Positions 1-10,744 of a stretch of 64,000 nt of DNA are shown here, in pieces. Position 1 is the stretch's first letter; every line of letters starts with the position of its first letter. Position numbers and translations under genes: made by a program. The stretch comes from Primulina eburnea (lineage: Eukaryota > Streptophyta > Magnoliopsida > Lamiales > Gesneriaceae), in NCBI RefSeq assembly GCF_022965805.1, contig NC_133114.1:11366261-11430260 (forward strand). The letters run 5' to 3'. The notes below the pieces were generated by a model. It was not told the origin of the DNA and searched no databases. It was given only the letters and a program-made list of their open reading frames with translations.

Positions 1-50
1 AACCTCGAGTTGCTATAAAAGCCCAAGAATCGACAGACTTCTTAATAGAA

Positions 51-647
51 ATGATTCAACCGGTAGAAGAAGAGGTATGGAGAGTGTTTGTTGATGGTGC
101 ATCAAATTTATTGGGATGTGGATTTGGGGTGGTCCTGATTGCTCCATCAGAAGAGAACATCAAGCTGGCTCTGAGGATCGACTCCAGGGTCACTAAAAAT
201 GAAGCAGAGTATGAGGATGTTCTGGCAGGGTTGCAGGCTACCCGGGAAGTCGGTGCTTCCCGGGTCATTATTTATTCTGACTCTCAGTTGGTCACACAGC
301 AAATCAAGGGAGCGTATGAGGCCAAGAACGAAAAAATGCTCAAGTATCTGGGGCTCATCACCGCCCGGGCAGCGTCTCTGACCGACTGGAGCATCGAGCA
401 AATTCCTAGGGAGGAAAATGCAGAAGCTGATACCTTAGCCAAATGGGCTGCTTCCATGTCAGATATAAGCACCTGGGAAGTTCTCTGCTTTACAAGGCTA
501 ATGTTCTCTATTGATGAAGAGATACCCCCGATTCAGAGAAGCTCGTGGATGACCCCTCTCGTTGAATATATAGTCCATGGCAAGCTCCCAGAAGATCGAG
601 CTCGAGCTGCAAAAATAAAAAAAAAGCACCTAGGTTTGTCTTTTTGA
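51..647 (+). pseudogene. Tat pol fragment: archaeal-type RNase H
   Basis: The 198-codon reading frame is an RNase H of the RVT_3 (archaeal-like) class, the extra RNase H typical of Tat elements. Visible motifs are VFVDGASN near residue 12 (first catalytic Asp), the conserved Glu in NEAEYED, the Asp in IYSDSQLV, and a terminal NAEADTLAKWAA stretch carrying the last Asp. In the element it would degrade the RNA strand during reverse transcription. No start codon is meaningful here because the segment belongs to a polyprotein that continues upstream beyond position 1. It runs into a frameshift at about 645, after which integrase continues in another frame. Confidence 0.85.
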
Positions 648-1751
648 ATGATTTTTTATACAGGCGATCATATCAAGGCCCATTGCTCAAGTGCTTATCA
701 AAAAATGAGGTAGAGTATGTCCTCCGAGAAGTACACGAAGGATGCTGTGGTGAACACCTCGGTAGAATAGCTCTGTCTCGGAAAGCTATATTGGCCGGAT
801 TCTGGTGGCCCCAAATGAATCAGGATGCTGCCCGACTTGTTAAAAAATGCCAGGGTTGTCAACACCATTATAATTTTCATCATGGCCCAGCTGCTAACAT
901 GCAACCAATCTCAACATCATGCCGTTTTGATCAATGGGGTTTGGATATTGTGGGTCCCATCCCCATAGCCCGAACACAGCCGTGGATTATTTCTCCAAGT
1001 GGGTAGAGGCGAGCCATTAGCCAAAATTACTGAGGAGGAGGTCATGAAATTTCTTTGGAAAAATATTGTTTGCAGATATGGCATCCCCAGAAAATTGATT
1101 TCAGATCATGGGAGGTAATTTGAGGGAAAGAAAATCAACTCATGGTGTCAAGAAAAGAAGATCATTCAATCCTTCACATCAGTAACCTACTCCCAAGCTA
1201 ATGGTCAGACTGAAGTGACTAATAGAATCATTGTGCAAGCATTGAAAGCCCGGCTCCATGGAAAGGGTAAAGATTGGGTGGAGGAACTACCGAGTGTATT
1301 ATGGGAATATCGAACTATACCACGATCATCTACTCGGGAAACTCCGTATAGCCTAGTCTATGGTTCAGAAGCAGTCCTACCTGTGGAGATTAGGCAATCT
1401 TCTGCTCGGATAGAATCTTATCCGAGTAACAATGATCAGTCCCGTGCCATTGAACTTGATTTAGTTGAACAAAAGAGAGACCGGGCAGCCATTCGAATGG
1501 AAGCTTATCACAGCCGGATAATTAGATCCTACAACAAGCATGTTCGATCACGAGATTTTCAGGTTGGGGACTTGGTGATGAAAAATGTAAAACCAGTGGG
1601 GAATGTAGGGAAATTAGAAGCACGGTGGGAAGGACCCTTCAAAATAGTTCGGAGAGTCAGCTCGGGAGAAGCTTATTATCTCGAAGATTCTCAGGGACAC
1701 ACTCTTAAGAGGCCATGGAATGCTTTTCATTTAAAGAGATATTATGTTTAA
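644..1751 (+). pseudogene. Tat pol fragment: integrase (zinc finger, DDE core, C-terminus)
   Basis: Integrase split over several frames. The N-terminal zinc-binding part (about 716-880) has a His pair around VHEGCCGEH and the Cys pair CQGC. The core begins at WGLDIVGPIP (first Asp); the second Asp lies in LISDHGR (about 1100) and the Glu in ANGQTEVTNR (about 1200). The C-terminal part 1215-1751 ends in WNAFHLKRYYV. A frameshift falls near 960-1005, and a TAA stop interrupts the core near 1117 where a Gln codon is expected. The enzyme would insert the element cDNA into the genome; this copy is dead. Confidence 0.85.
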
Positions 1752-1805
1752 AGCACTTGTATCCACTGTTTCTACATCAAATAAAGAAATTGTTCAAGGA
1801 AATGT

Positions 1806-2160
1806 CTACTAAGTCCAGGGATCCGTACCCTGGCCTTGGGACCGCACCCTGGTTATCTACGAAGTCCAGGGACCTGTACCCTGGCCCAGAGACCTGCACC
1901 CTAGTTATCTACGAAGTCCAGGGACCCGTACCTTGGCCCAGGGACCCGCACCCTGGTTATCTACAAAGCACAACCCGCACCTCGGTTTTATACAAAGCCC
2001 AAGGACCCGTACCTTGGCCCGGGGACCCGCACCATCGGTTTTATACTAAGTCCAAGGACCCGTACCCTGGTCATCTAACTAAGTCCAAGGACCCGTACCT
2101 TGGCACGAGGACCCGCACCCTAGTTTTCTACTAAGTCCAGGGACCTGTACCCTGGCCCGA
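1806..2160 (+). repeat. Tandem repeat spacer downstream of Tat integrase
   Basis: About six imperfect units of roughly 55-65 bp, each with variants of 'aagtccagggacccgtac', 'cctggcccagggacccgcac' and 'cctggttatctac'. The array sits between the integrase stop and the antisense ORF. Tandem repeats in this untranslated interval are common in Tat and Ogre elements. An open reading frame crosses the array (1715-2134) but its protein is only repeat echo (YPG, DPHPG), so I do not call a gene. The interval 2161-2412 shows nothing further recognisable. Confidence 0.8.
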
Positions 2161-2943
2161 GAAATTTACCCCAGTTATCCCCTACGTTAAAGGGCTCGCA
2201 TCCTAATTATTTATCAAAACCAGTTGTTCAAAGGATCGTGCCCCCCAACTTGAAGGTGTTTGGTGAAAGTTAAAAATTACGACGATATTTGAAGAACACT
2301 TGGAAATGTTTTAAGTGCGAGGGATGTAAAAGCAAAACATTTTTCATTAAATAAAGAGAAGGTTACAGGGTGCTCGGAAGCCCGGGAAATAAAAAAATAG
2401 ATAAATCCTAGTCTACTGAGGATCTTGTTCATCTTGCTTCTTATTTATCTCTTCATCATCCGAGAGGGATGCGGCAGCCTTCTCCAAGTCCGAGAAGTCC
2501 TCCCGGTTAGCCGGAACCCGACCTACCTCTTCAAACTGCTCCAGGCATTTATTGAAGCCCTGTTCGAAGTAAGGGAAGGCTTTTTCAGCCACCACCTTCT
2601 TGAACTCCAGGGACTTCAGAAAATTTGCCATTTGCTACTCCTGGGCAGTCTTTATAAGGCTCACAGCAGCCTGGAAATCCTCGGCTCGGACTCGGGAGGA
2701 CTCTGCCTCTGCCCTATATGCCTTCACCTCTGCCCGGGCCTTAGCAAGCTCCGCCTGGGCCAGGTCCATTTGCTGTTGCCACCAGGCCTTATCCCGAGCC
2801 AAGACATGCTCATGGAGGTCCTTCACTCGGTTCACTTCCTCTTGAAGCTTATCGTGCATTTCCCGGGCAGAAGTGGCCTGTGTGTTGGCCCTTTTAGCAG
2901 CCTGAGCCACTCGCTCAAAGGAGGCCAAAAGCATCTACAAGCC

Positions 2944-3011
2944 CTGTAAACATGGAAAGTTAGAAAAATTGATACATAATTGAATGATGAAACAAGTGAA
3001 GAGATACTTAC
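2944..3011 (-). other. Putative intron 2 of the antisense Tat ORF (68 nt)
   Basis: On the minus strand the donor reads CT|GTAAGTATC, close to the plant 5' splice consensus, and the acceptor reads TTTACAG|GGC after a T-rich tract. Removing these 68 nt keeps one reading frame from the Glu/Ala-rich exon into the LLASFERVAQAAKRA exon. Without removal the frame is lost. Each flanking exon also carries one TAG. Confidence 0.6.
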
Positions 3012-3529
3012 AGAGAAAGATTGGGCCACTCCTTCACATAGCATCTCATTCGGGTGTAGCCACTGCAGATGCTACACCTCGTCAGGGCGCAGAAGGCCCC
3101 GGACCATCTTCACCAGATCCGAGCTAACAGTGTCCCCAAAGATGTTAGGGAGGACCCAGGGCCTTCCAATTGACGTGCCAGCAGAAGAACCAGTAAGAGG
3201 AGGAGATCGGACGATCTCCTCAACCTCATCCTTCACCACCACTGTCTCAATGGCCGGCTCGGCTACAGCTTTTATCTTGCGAGTATTTAGAGGAGCCGAG
3301 TCCTCCTTACAGGTGGTCTCCTCTCGGGGAGGGGCCATCTCTTCCTGGGCCTTAGCTTCTGCCTCGACCCGACATTCCTCGGCTTCTCGGGTCTCAGCCG
3401 CCGCCCGTGCTCGGCGTTCCTCATCTTCTTTAGCTTCTCGGGCCCTATTCTCTGCCCGGGCCTTTTTCTGCTCGGCCTTTTTCTTGGCAGCAGCCTCGAG
3501 TAGACTCTCCTTTATCATGTCTTCTTCGG

Positions 3530-3599
3530 CTGCATCACAAATCAACATATCAGATAGTTAAACATACAAAAGATAAATAGACCAAGGAAAGTAATTTAC
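3530..3599 (-). other. Putative intron 1 of the antisense Tat ORF (70 nt)
   Basis: On the minus strand the donor reads TTG|GTAAAT and the acceptor GATGCAG|CC behind a T-rich tract. Splicing joins an exon ending FDQLGSQV to one starting AEEDMIKESLLEAA in frame. The unspliced sequence has no continuous frame here. Confidence 0.55.
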
Positions 3600-4303
3600 C
3601 AACCTGCGACCCGAGTTGATCAAACTCATCTATCATCTAGTCCTACAGGGTCTTCAGGCCGGGACCCGATCCCATAATGAACCAGATTATTTCCCCCGAT
3701 CAACACCGAGGATAGGAAGGACTGCTTTTCCAAAGCATCCCAGGCATGGGTGAAAGAGGGAAGAAGCTTGAAATCCCAGGGAAGTTCCGGTTGCTCGGGC
3801 AGCGAAGACAAGAAGCCTGTATCACAGGCCGGGAGAGTGGGGAATTGTAGAAAAAGAATTTTGTTTTCCATCCCTTCAAAGATGAAGGAATGTGAGTCAA
3901 AAATGGGTAATGCATCCGGGCCATGAAAGAGAAGACCCCATCATTAAACCGACAAGAGTAAAAGAAATGAAAAATAGAGGAGTTAATGGGGATATTTCTC
4001 ATACGAAATAAAAAGAAGGTGGCTGCCATGATCCTAAAAGCATTGGGGTGGAGATGATTGATGGGGAGCACATAGAACCGGCGGTGCTTTCAAAAAATTG
4101 GTGGATGGGGAATCGGAGTCAACTTTTGAGTTGTTCCAGAAAAAAAGTCTAGAAACCAGGGGGAGGGGTGTCCGGGTGATCACTTGGCCCGGGGATTTTG
4201 ATTTTGTAAGTAGATGGGAATGGATCCCAAAGACCTAATCTCTTCTATACTACCTGGGCGAAGGGTAGAGGTCACAGTAGAGAACCACAAGAGCCCTGAT
4301 ACT

Positions 4304-4308
4304 TTGTC
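4304..4308. repeat. Target-site duplication TTGTC, left copy
   Basis: TTGTC immediately left of the nested minus-strand chromovirus, matched by 10296-10300 on its right. Collapsing one copy restores the reading frame of the antisense Tat ORF. Confidence 0.85.
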
Positions 4309-5996
4309 TATAACACCTCTGACCGATTATATAAACTAACACAGCGGAATTTAAAATTTTCTTAAAAGAAAGAAGGATTTAAAATACATTTCAATATATA
4401 ATCAAAAGTATATACATGATCAATAAAATGATGCAACAAAATACAAAATATCATTTTTGTGCTCATGTCCAAAATACTAGCAAAATAGCCTTCCTCCTTC
4501 CTCCTTCCTCCTTCCTTCTCTTATGCATATGACTTTGGCTCCAATCAAAGTCCAGGCTCGTCGCTCTTATCTGCATCACATGAAATAACTGAAATGAGTA
4601 TAAAACTCAGCAAGTGGAACTCTTACATAGCAATGGATACATAACATACTCTGTAAAACATGACTTTGAAATCATTAAATACCATCCAACTCTAGAAACT
4701 TGAATAATATAGTAGAACATGAACATAACGATGGTATTTCTCTTTTCTCTGTTGGATTGATATCTAAATAGTATCTCTGCCTCTGTACCTATATCCCATC
4801 GATATAAATCGATACTCTGTTGGGATATAAGCCTATGGTCGTTGATCAACTAATTGCATGCAATCTCTTACTATCTCTTTATCAATCAAATAAATCAATT
4901 TGAACTCTCTCTTTGGCATTAAATCAAACACTTTGAAGACTGTTTTCTCTCGTATTCCCTTGTACATAATTGAGACATAAAAATGCCTCTAATATACAAC
5001 AAAGTGTATCAATACATAACATGAATCAAATGGAAGAGAATAACATGTTAAAACCATTGAAACACAATACATATACTATCATGTGAGCACAAGGAAATGA
5101 ATTCCACTTACAACCAACAAGAAGCTTGATTCTATTCTCTTGGTACAGTTCCTACAACAATAAACCATCTAATGAACCATCAACATCTCAATAATCACAA
5201 ACCCATACCACAAAACCTATAAAACCAACACATTCAATAATCCATAATTTCTCTCAACACCAAAAACCAAGAATAAACTATACCACAAGCTTACCTTAGC
5301 TCCTTGAACCCAAAACTATCTTGTTCACCCTTCAAATATCCAACAAGAAGCTAGAATCAAAGGAAGGAAATGAAAGAAAATGGAACCCTAGCTTTCCTCT
5401 TGAGCTGCAAACCGAGAAGTAGGAGAAGAAATGGGGAAAATGAAGCCAACTCTCGCATTTAATCACTTAAAACCGTAAAACACGACTCTATTGGTCACTA
5501 CCGCGAGTGCGCTGCTGATCTTACCACGGATGCGCTGCGTGTACTGGACAACAACCAAAAATCTGAAAACGTCGACTGCAGGTACGCTACAAAACTGACC
5601 GCGGGTGCGGTCTGGTCTCTGCCCAAACACCGCGGGTGCGGTGGCTATCTGACCGTGGGTGCGGTCACCTTTTTAGCCAACAACAAACTTTTGCAACTAA
5701 AATCGAATCGCAACGCTGTTTCTCCTCATAATTCGGCAACACTCTCTACAAGAAAGTTGAACCTCTATAACTTATCTAACCACCCCAATTGGCCTCATAC
5801 CAATTGGCTCAACATATGAATTACCATGAATTAAATCGCAACAACGCTACAATAAAATCACATAACAAGTATAACCAACAATACTATAAACCATAAATCA
5901 CAACTCTTAACATCAAAACTATACTTAATCTTAACCAAGGAGTCAATAATCATACGAAATCTTAAACCATACCGTTCACCAGGCTTGGCTATTACA
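4309..5996 (-). repeat. 3' LTR of nested chromovirus (1688 bp)
   Basis: Aligned over 4705-5996 with 9003-10295. Near the U3 side it carries a palindromic GC-rich array at 5499-5668 (module A type). It is the complete LTR of the pair; 4309-4704 has no partner on the right because the other LTR is truncated. The stretch holds no gene. Confidence 0.9.
5499..5668. repeat. Module A palindromic array in LTR
   Basis: Several variants of ACCGCGGGTGCGGT (inverted repeat ACCGC/GCGGT around a 4-nt centre) separated by 15-30 nt of unrelated sequence. The array is strongly GC- and CpG-rich in an AT-rich LTR. The same module occurs at 9799-9964, 19916-20220, 30210-30442 and 58852-59096. Confidence 0.85.
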
Positions 5997-6010
5997 ATCT
6001 CCCTTTCTTA
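5997..6010 (-). promoter_or_regulatory. Polypurine tract of nested chromovirus
   Basis: Minus-strand AAGAAAGGGAGAT lies directly before the LTR start TGTAATAGCC. It is the expected primer for plus-strand DNA synthesis. Confidence 0.75.
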
Positions 6011-6036
6011 AAGGAATTTCTTCCTCGAAATTGACG

Positions 6037-6276
6037 TCACTGCGCAAACAACTCAGGATACTTCTCATTCATCTCATCCTCTGGTTCCCACGTGGCTTCT
6101 TCAATCAAATGATTCATCCAAAGAACTTTAAAAATGCCGATCTCTTTGTTTCTCAACACTTTAATTTTGCGATCCAGAATCTGGACTGGAATCTCTTGGT
6201 ACGTCAAATTCGACGTCAAATCCAATGGCTCGTGGCGAAGAACATGGGAAGGATTCGCGATATACTTCCTGAGCAT
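6037..6276 (-). pseudogene. Chromodomain at the C-terminus of chromovirus pol
   Basis: The frame ends the polyprotein with a chromodomain: YQEIPVQILDRKIKVLRNKE, then VLWMNHLIEEATWEPEDEM, ending KYPELFAQ. The aromatic residues and the WEPEDEM end are diagnostic. In chromoviruses this domain binds histone marks and steers integration to heterochromatin. It is separated from the integrase core by a short degraded stretch with a frameshift (about 6277-6464). Confidence 0.85.
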
Positions 6277-6464
6277 GGAGACATGAAAAACATTATGAAA
6301 TCTGTCAAGATCTGGCGGTAGGGCTAACCTGTAAGCTCGATCACAACTCTATCCAAGATCTCAAATGGGCCAATAATTCTCGGACTGAACTTCCCCTTCT
6401 CGCCAAATCTCATCACACCTTTAAGAGGTGCTATCTTCAAGAACACATGGTCGCCAACCTCAAA

Positions 6465-7484
6465 CTACAACGGCCTACGACGCACATCAGCATAACTCTT
6501 CTGTCTTGACTGAGCTGTCTTCATTCTTTCTGGGATAACAGCAACAACATCGGCTGTCTGTTGGACCAACTTTGGACCCAACATCTTCCTCTCACCAATC
6601 TCATCACAATACAAGGGAGATCTACACTTTCTGCCATAAAGTGCTTCATACGGTGCCATGCCAATCGTCGCTTGGTAGCTATTATTGTACGTGAACTCAA
6701 CAAGAGGCAATTTGGAATCCCAACTACCAGGATAGTCAATAGTACAAGCTCTGAGCATATCCTCTAAAATCTGAATAACTCTCTCTGATTCACCGTTGCT
6801 CTGGGGGTGATATGCTGTACTGAATGCTAACCGTGTACCCATAGCTCTGTGCAAACTCTTCCAAAACTCTGAAGTAAATCTAGGGTCACGATCAGACACG
6901 ATCGACAAAGGAACACCATGAAGTCTAACAATCTCAGCTATGTACTCTTCGACATACTGGTTCATGGATTGCGTCGTCTTGACTGGAAGAAAATGCGCTG
7001 ACTTGGTCAACCGATCAACAATAACCCAAATAGAGTTAAAATCTTTCTGCTTCCTGGGAAGACCAGTCACGAAGTCCATCGTAATATGCTCTCATTTCCA
7101 TTGAGGAATCGGAAATGACTGCAATGTCCCAGCAGGTCTCTGGTGTTCGATTTTCAACTGCTGACAAGTTAGGCACTGAGAAATAAACATGGCAATATCC
7201 TTCTTCATACCTGGCTACCAATAGAGTCTACGAAAATCCTGATACATCTTGGTACCACCTGGATGTATCGAGTATGGTGCGGTATATGCCTCTGTCAAGA
7301 CGTCTCGCCGAATATCATCACCAGCAGGAATACATATACGACCTCTAAATGTCACCAAACCATCTCTATTCATCTCAAACTCTGAATTACCTCTCTCCTC
7401 TGCTCTAGCTCTCATCTCTATCCACTGTAAATCATTGGCCTGCCCTTTACGGATTCTGTCTGTCAAAGTATTCTGAATGATCAA
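6465..7484 (-). pseudogene. Chromovirus integrase
   Basis: Zinc-binding part at 7484-7090: HPGGTKMYQDFRRLYW, then CLTCQQLK across a stop (TGG to TAG at about 7214). Core at 7079-6465: MDFVTGLPRK (first Asp), [11 protein letters not shown] (second Asp), SNGESERVIQ (Glu), so all three catalytic residues are still readable. Stops fall at about 7095 (Trp to TGA) and at 6463. The C-terminal part carries ALYGRKCRSPLY and the ADVRRRPL motif shared by Tekay-like integrases. Confidence 0.9.
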
Positions 7485-7993
7485 CTCTGAAAAGCGAGCA
7501 ATGGTTCCTGGACTACCAAAGCTATCTCCTCTCGTTGCAAGTCTAACAACAACGGCTGCTGAATCATAGAACTCAAAGAATAACTCGACTTACGGCTCAA
7601 TGCATCTGCTACAACATTCGCCTTCCCTGGGTGGTAACTAATCGTCACATCATAATCTTTGACAAGCTCTAACAACCGTCTCTGTCGCATATTGAGTTCT
7701 TTCTGGGAAAACAAATACCTTATACTCTTGTGATCCATGAAAATTTCACACTTTTCGCTATATAAGTAATGTCTCCAGATTTTCAGGGCGAAAACCACAG
7801 CTGCCAGCTCCAGATCATGCGTAGTATAATTTTTCTTGTAGTCTTTCAATTGACGAGAAGCATAGGTTATAACCTTTCCACGTTGCATTAGAACTGCACC
7901 AAGATCTTTCTTCGACGCATCGGTATAAACAACAAAGTCCTCTGAACCACTGGGCAATGCAAGTACTGGAGCTGTCGTCAACTTATCTTTCAA
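7481..7993 (-). pseudogene. Chromovirus RNase H
   Basis: Retroviral-type RNase H joined to RT by one TAA stop at about 7994 (Gln codon expected). Motifs: [17 protein letters not shown] (first Asp), [19 protein letters not shown] (Glu), [13 protein letters not shown] (Asp) and [11 protein letters not shown] at the end. It degrades template RNA during reverse transcription. The frame stops at 7481 before the integrase zinc finger. Confidence 0.9.
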
Positions 7994-7996
7994 CTC

Positions 7997-8962
7997 TTAA
8001 AATCCACTTTGGCATTCATTCGACCACTCAAACTTCAAATTCTTCCTCGTCAGATTGGTTAACGACAGGTCAATCTTGGAAAAATCTGAAATAAAACGAC
8101 GATAATAACCCGCCAAATCAAGAAAAGTGCATACCTCTGATATAGTGGTAGGAATAGGCCACTTCTGTATCGCCTCGATTTTCACTGGATCAACAACTAT
8201 ACCATCCTTCGAGACAACATGGCCTAAGAAAGAAATCTGCTCCAACCAGAAATCACATTTCTTCAACTTAGCATACAACCTCTTCTCTCTCAGCAACTGA
8301 AGAACAACTCTTAGGTGCTCTGCATGAAGCTCTCTGGTCTTGGAATAAATCAATATGTCATCGATGAAAACAATGACAAAGCTATCCAAATACTGCTTGA
8401 ACACTCGGTTCATAAGATCCATGAAGACTGAAGGAGCATTAGTCAGACCGAATGAAATAACAAGAAATTCATAATGAACATACCTGGTCCGAAACGCCGT
8501 CTTAGGGATATCAGACTCCCTAACCTTCAACTGATAATAGCCAGATCGTAGATCAATCTTCGAAAACACTGTAGCCCCCTGCAGTTGGTCAAAAAGATCG
8601 TCTATCCGTGGAAACGGATATTTATTCTTGATAGTCACTTTGTTGATTTTTCTGTAATCAATGCAAAGCCGCAAGGACCCATCTTTCTTCTTGACGAAAA
8701 GAACCAGAGCTCCCCAAGGCGAAGAACTCGGCCGAATGAAACCTTTATCCAATAGATCCTGCAATTGCGTCTTCAACTCTTTCATCTCTGAAGGGGCCAT
8801 TCTATAAGGAGCCTTAGAAATAGGAACCGTCCTGGGGACTAGATCAACCACAAACTCTACATCTTTGTCCGACGGTAAACCCGGAACATCATCCTCAAAT
8901 ACATCAGAGAACTCTCTCACAAAATCAATATCATCAATATTCAACTTCACAATTCTATCCAT
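7997..8962 (-). pseudogene. Chromovirus reverse transcriptase
   Basis: A 321-codon uninterrupted frame covering nearly all RT blocks: [51 protein letters not shown] (catalytic Asp), [17 protein letters not shown] and [10 protein letters not shown] (catalytic DD), followed by the [11 protein letters not shown] connection. The frame begins only at the RT N-terminal region ([15 protein letters not shown]), so protease and gag are absent. Upstream it joins LTR sequence at about 9003. Confidence 0.92.
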
Positions 8963-9002
8963 ATCAACAATCGAAGCAAAAACCCATCACAACCTCGAAA
9001 AA

Positions 9003-10295
9003 ACAATATAGTAGAACATGAACATAATGATGGTATTTCTCTTTTCTCTGTTGGATTGATATCTAAATAGTATCTCTGTCTCTGTACCTATATCCCATCG
9101 ATATAAATCGATACACTGTTGGGATATAAGCTTATGATCGTTGATCAACTAATTGCATGCAATCTCTTACTATCTCTTTATCAATCCAATAAATCAATTT
9201 GAACTCTCTTTTTGGCATTAAATCAAACACTTTGAAGACTGTTTTCTCTCGTATTCCCTTGTACATAATTGAGACATAAAAATGCCTCTAATATACAACA
9301 AAGTGTATCAATACATAACATGAATCAAATGGAAGGGAATAACATGTTAAAACCATTGAAACACAATACATATAGTATCATGTGAGCACAAGGAAATGAA
9401 TTCCACTTACAACCAACAAGAAGCTTGATTCTATTCTGTTGGTACACTTCCTACAACAATAAACCATATAATGAACCATCAACATCTCAATAATCACAAA
9501 CTCATACCACAAAACCTATAAAACCAACACACTCAATAATCCATAATTTCTCTCAACACCAAAAACCAAGAATAAACTATACCACAAGCTTACCTTAGCT
9601 CCTTGAACCCAAAACTATCTTGTTCACCCTTCAAATATCCAACAAGAAGCTAGAATCAAAGGAAGGAAATGAAAGAAAATGGAACCCTAGCTTTCCTCTT
9701 GACCTGCAAACCGAGAAGTAGGAGAAGAAATGAGGAAAATGAAGCCAACTCTTGCATTTAATCACTTAAAACCGTAAAACACGACTCTACTGTTCACTAC
9801 CGCGGGTGCGCTGCTGATCTTACCGTGCGTGCGCTGCGTGTACTGGACAACAAGCGAGAATCTAAAAACGTCGACCGCAGGTGCGCTACAAAACTGATCG
9901 CGGGTGCGGTCTGGACTCTTCCCAAACACCGCGGGTGCGGTGGCTATCTGACCGCGGGTGCGGTCACCTCTGTAGCCAACAACAAACTTTTGCAAATAAA
10001 ATCGAATCGCAACGCTGCTTCTCCTCATAATTCGACAACACTCTCAACAAGAAAGGTCAACCTCTATAACTTATCTAACCACCCCAATTGGCCTCATACC
10101 AATTGGCTCAACATAAGAATTACCATGAATTAAATCGCAACAACGCTACAATAAAACCACATAACAAGTATAACCAACCATACTATAAACCATAAATCAC
10201 AACTCTTAACATCAAAACTATACTTAATCTTAACCAAGGAGTCAATAATCATACAAAATCTTAAACCGTACCATTCATCAGGATTGGCTATTACA
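9003..10295 (-). repeat. 5' LTR of nested chromovirus, truncated
   Basis: Near-identical to 4705-5996. It starts TGTAATAGCC on the minus strand and stops at about 9003, where it runs straight into the pol leader at 'cctcgaaaaaacaatatag'. About 400 bp of LTR, the primer binding site, gag and protease are lost. The LTR includes module A at 9799-9964. Confidence 0.9.
9799..9964. repeat. Module A palindromic array in truncated LTR
   Basis: Copies of ACCGCGGGTGCGGT and variants, matching the array at 5499-5668 in position and spacing. This is expected because the two LTRs derive from one template. Confidence 0.85.
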
Positions 10296-10300
10296 TTGTC
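10296..10300. repeat. Target-site duplication TTGTC, right copy
   Basis: Pairs with 4304-4308 and marks the right border of the nested chromovirus. Confidence 0.85.
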
Positions 10301-10489
10301 CTTCCCCTTTCCGGGGATGCCAGAAGGCCGGGAGGAAGAAGCTTTAGTGGGTTTTTTGGAAGCGGGTCGGGAAGAAAGGATAGGGATGCCTATAGGAATT
10401 TGAACAGAGTGTTCAGAAGGGGTCGGGGAGTTATCCTTCGACCGGCCCTTGACATTTTTACCAGAAGTGGAAGAGGTGGAATTTGACAT
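10301..10489 (-). pseudogene. N-terminal exon of the Tat antisense ORF (separated by insertion)
   Basis: Begins with ATG at 10489 (MSNSTSSTSGKNVKG) and is rich in Ser, Pro and Lys, ending PSGIPGKGKD at the insertion point. When the chromovirus and one TTGTC copy are set aside, it continues in the same frame into the part starting at 4303 (VSGLLWFSTV). Low-complexity N-termini of this kind are usual for the family. A minus-strand TATA box lies about 190 bp upstream at 10682-10691. Confidence 0.75.
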
Positions 10490-10681
10490 GACTAAGAAAA
10501 GGAGTAAAGAAGGTAAGGGAGAAGGAACTTATGGGGAGAGTAAAGCGAATGTAACTAGTGGCTGGTGAACGGATAAGTCGCCGGAACAAGAATGCACGTC
10601 GGAATATCTTGAGGAGAAAATTTGGCAGAGCTTCGCTACAAGTTTGAATTTGCATATGGTTTTTGAAAAATCGATCATCTA

Positions 10682-10691
10682 CTATATATAG
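10682..10691 (-). promoter_or_regulatory. Candidate TATA box for the antisense Tat ORF
   Basis: The symmetric sequence CTATATATAG lies about 190 bp upstream of the ATG at 10489 on the minus strand. That fits an antisense promoter with a leader of about 160 nt. Because it is palindromic, orientation is inferred only from the ORF. Confidence 0.45.
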
Positions 10692-10744
10692 GAGGAGGAA
10701 TTAATCTACACCGTTGATCTACACAAATCGGACGGACAAGGTTG

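Larger units (their letters stand above)
2413..4303 (-). pseudogene. Antisense extra ORF of the Tat element, main part (gypsy-type 'transposase_28'-like protein)
   Basis: Runs against pol. Read right to left, 4303 to about 3870 encodes a conserved domain with LHPNAFRI, SSIFHFFYSCRF and SSLKGWKTKFFF, which I recognise as the plant 'putative gypsy type transposon' family (PF04195-like). This is followed by an Ala/Glu/Lys/Arg-rich coiled-coil region (3529-2413), with stretches such as AKKKAEQKKARAENRARE and AQAELAKARAEVKAYRAE, and an acidic tail. Two introns with plant consensus sites fit: 3599-3530 and 3011-2944. Damage: a frameshift near 3860, in-frame TGA/TAG near 4180 and 4110, and TAG at 3072, 2935 and 2632. 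The N-terminus lies beyond the nested chromovirus at 10301-10489. The function of this family is unknown. Confidence 0.75.
4309..10295 (-). mobile_element. Nested chromovirus (Tekay/Del-like Ty3/gypsy) in the antisense Tat ORF
   Basis: A minus-strand element bounded by TTGTC duplications. On the minus strand it runs from a truncated 5' LTR (10295-9003) through reverse transcriptase, RNase H, integrase and chromodomain to a 3' LTR (5996-4309). Gag, protease, the primer binding site and the last roughly 400 bp of the 5' LTR are missing, replaced by a single junction near 8965-9003. Ends are TGTAATAGCC and GGTGTTATA; the final TA probably derives from the canonical CA. The overlapping LTR parts differ by a few percent by eye, so the insertion is moderately old but younger than the Tat host. 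Confidence 0.9.

Noticed and set aside
2425..3561. Plus-strand ORFs 2425-2949 and 2980-3561
   Set aside because: Shadows of the coiled-coil coding region on the minus strand; composition mirrors the antisense ORF.
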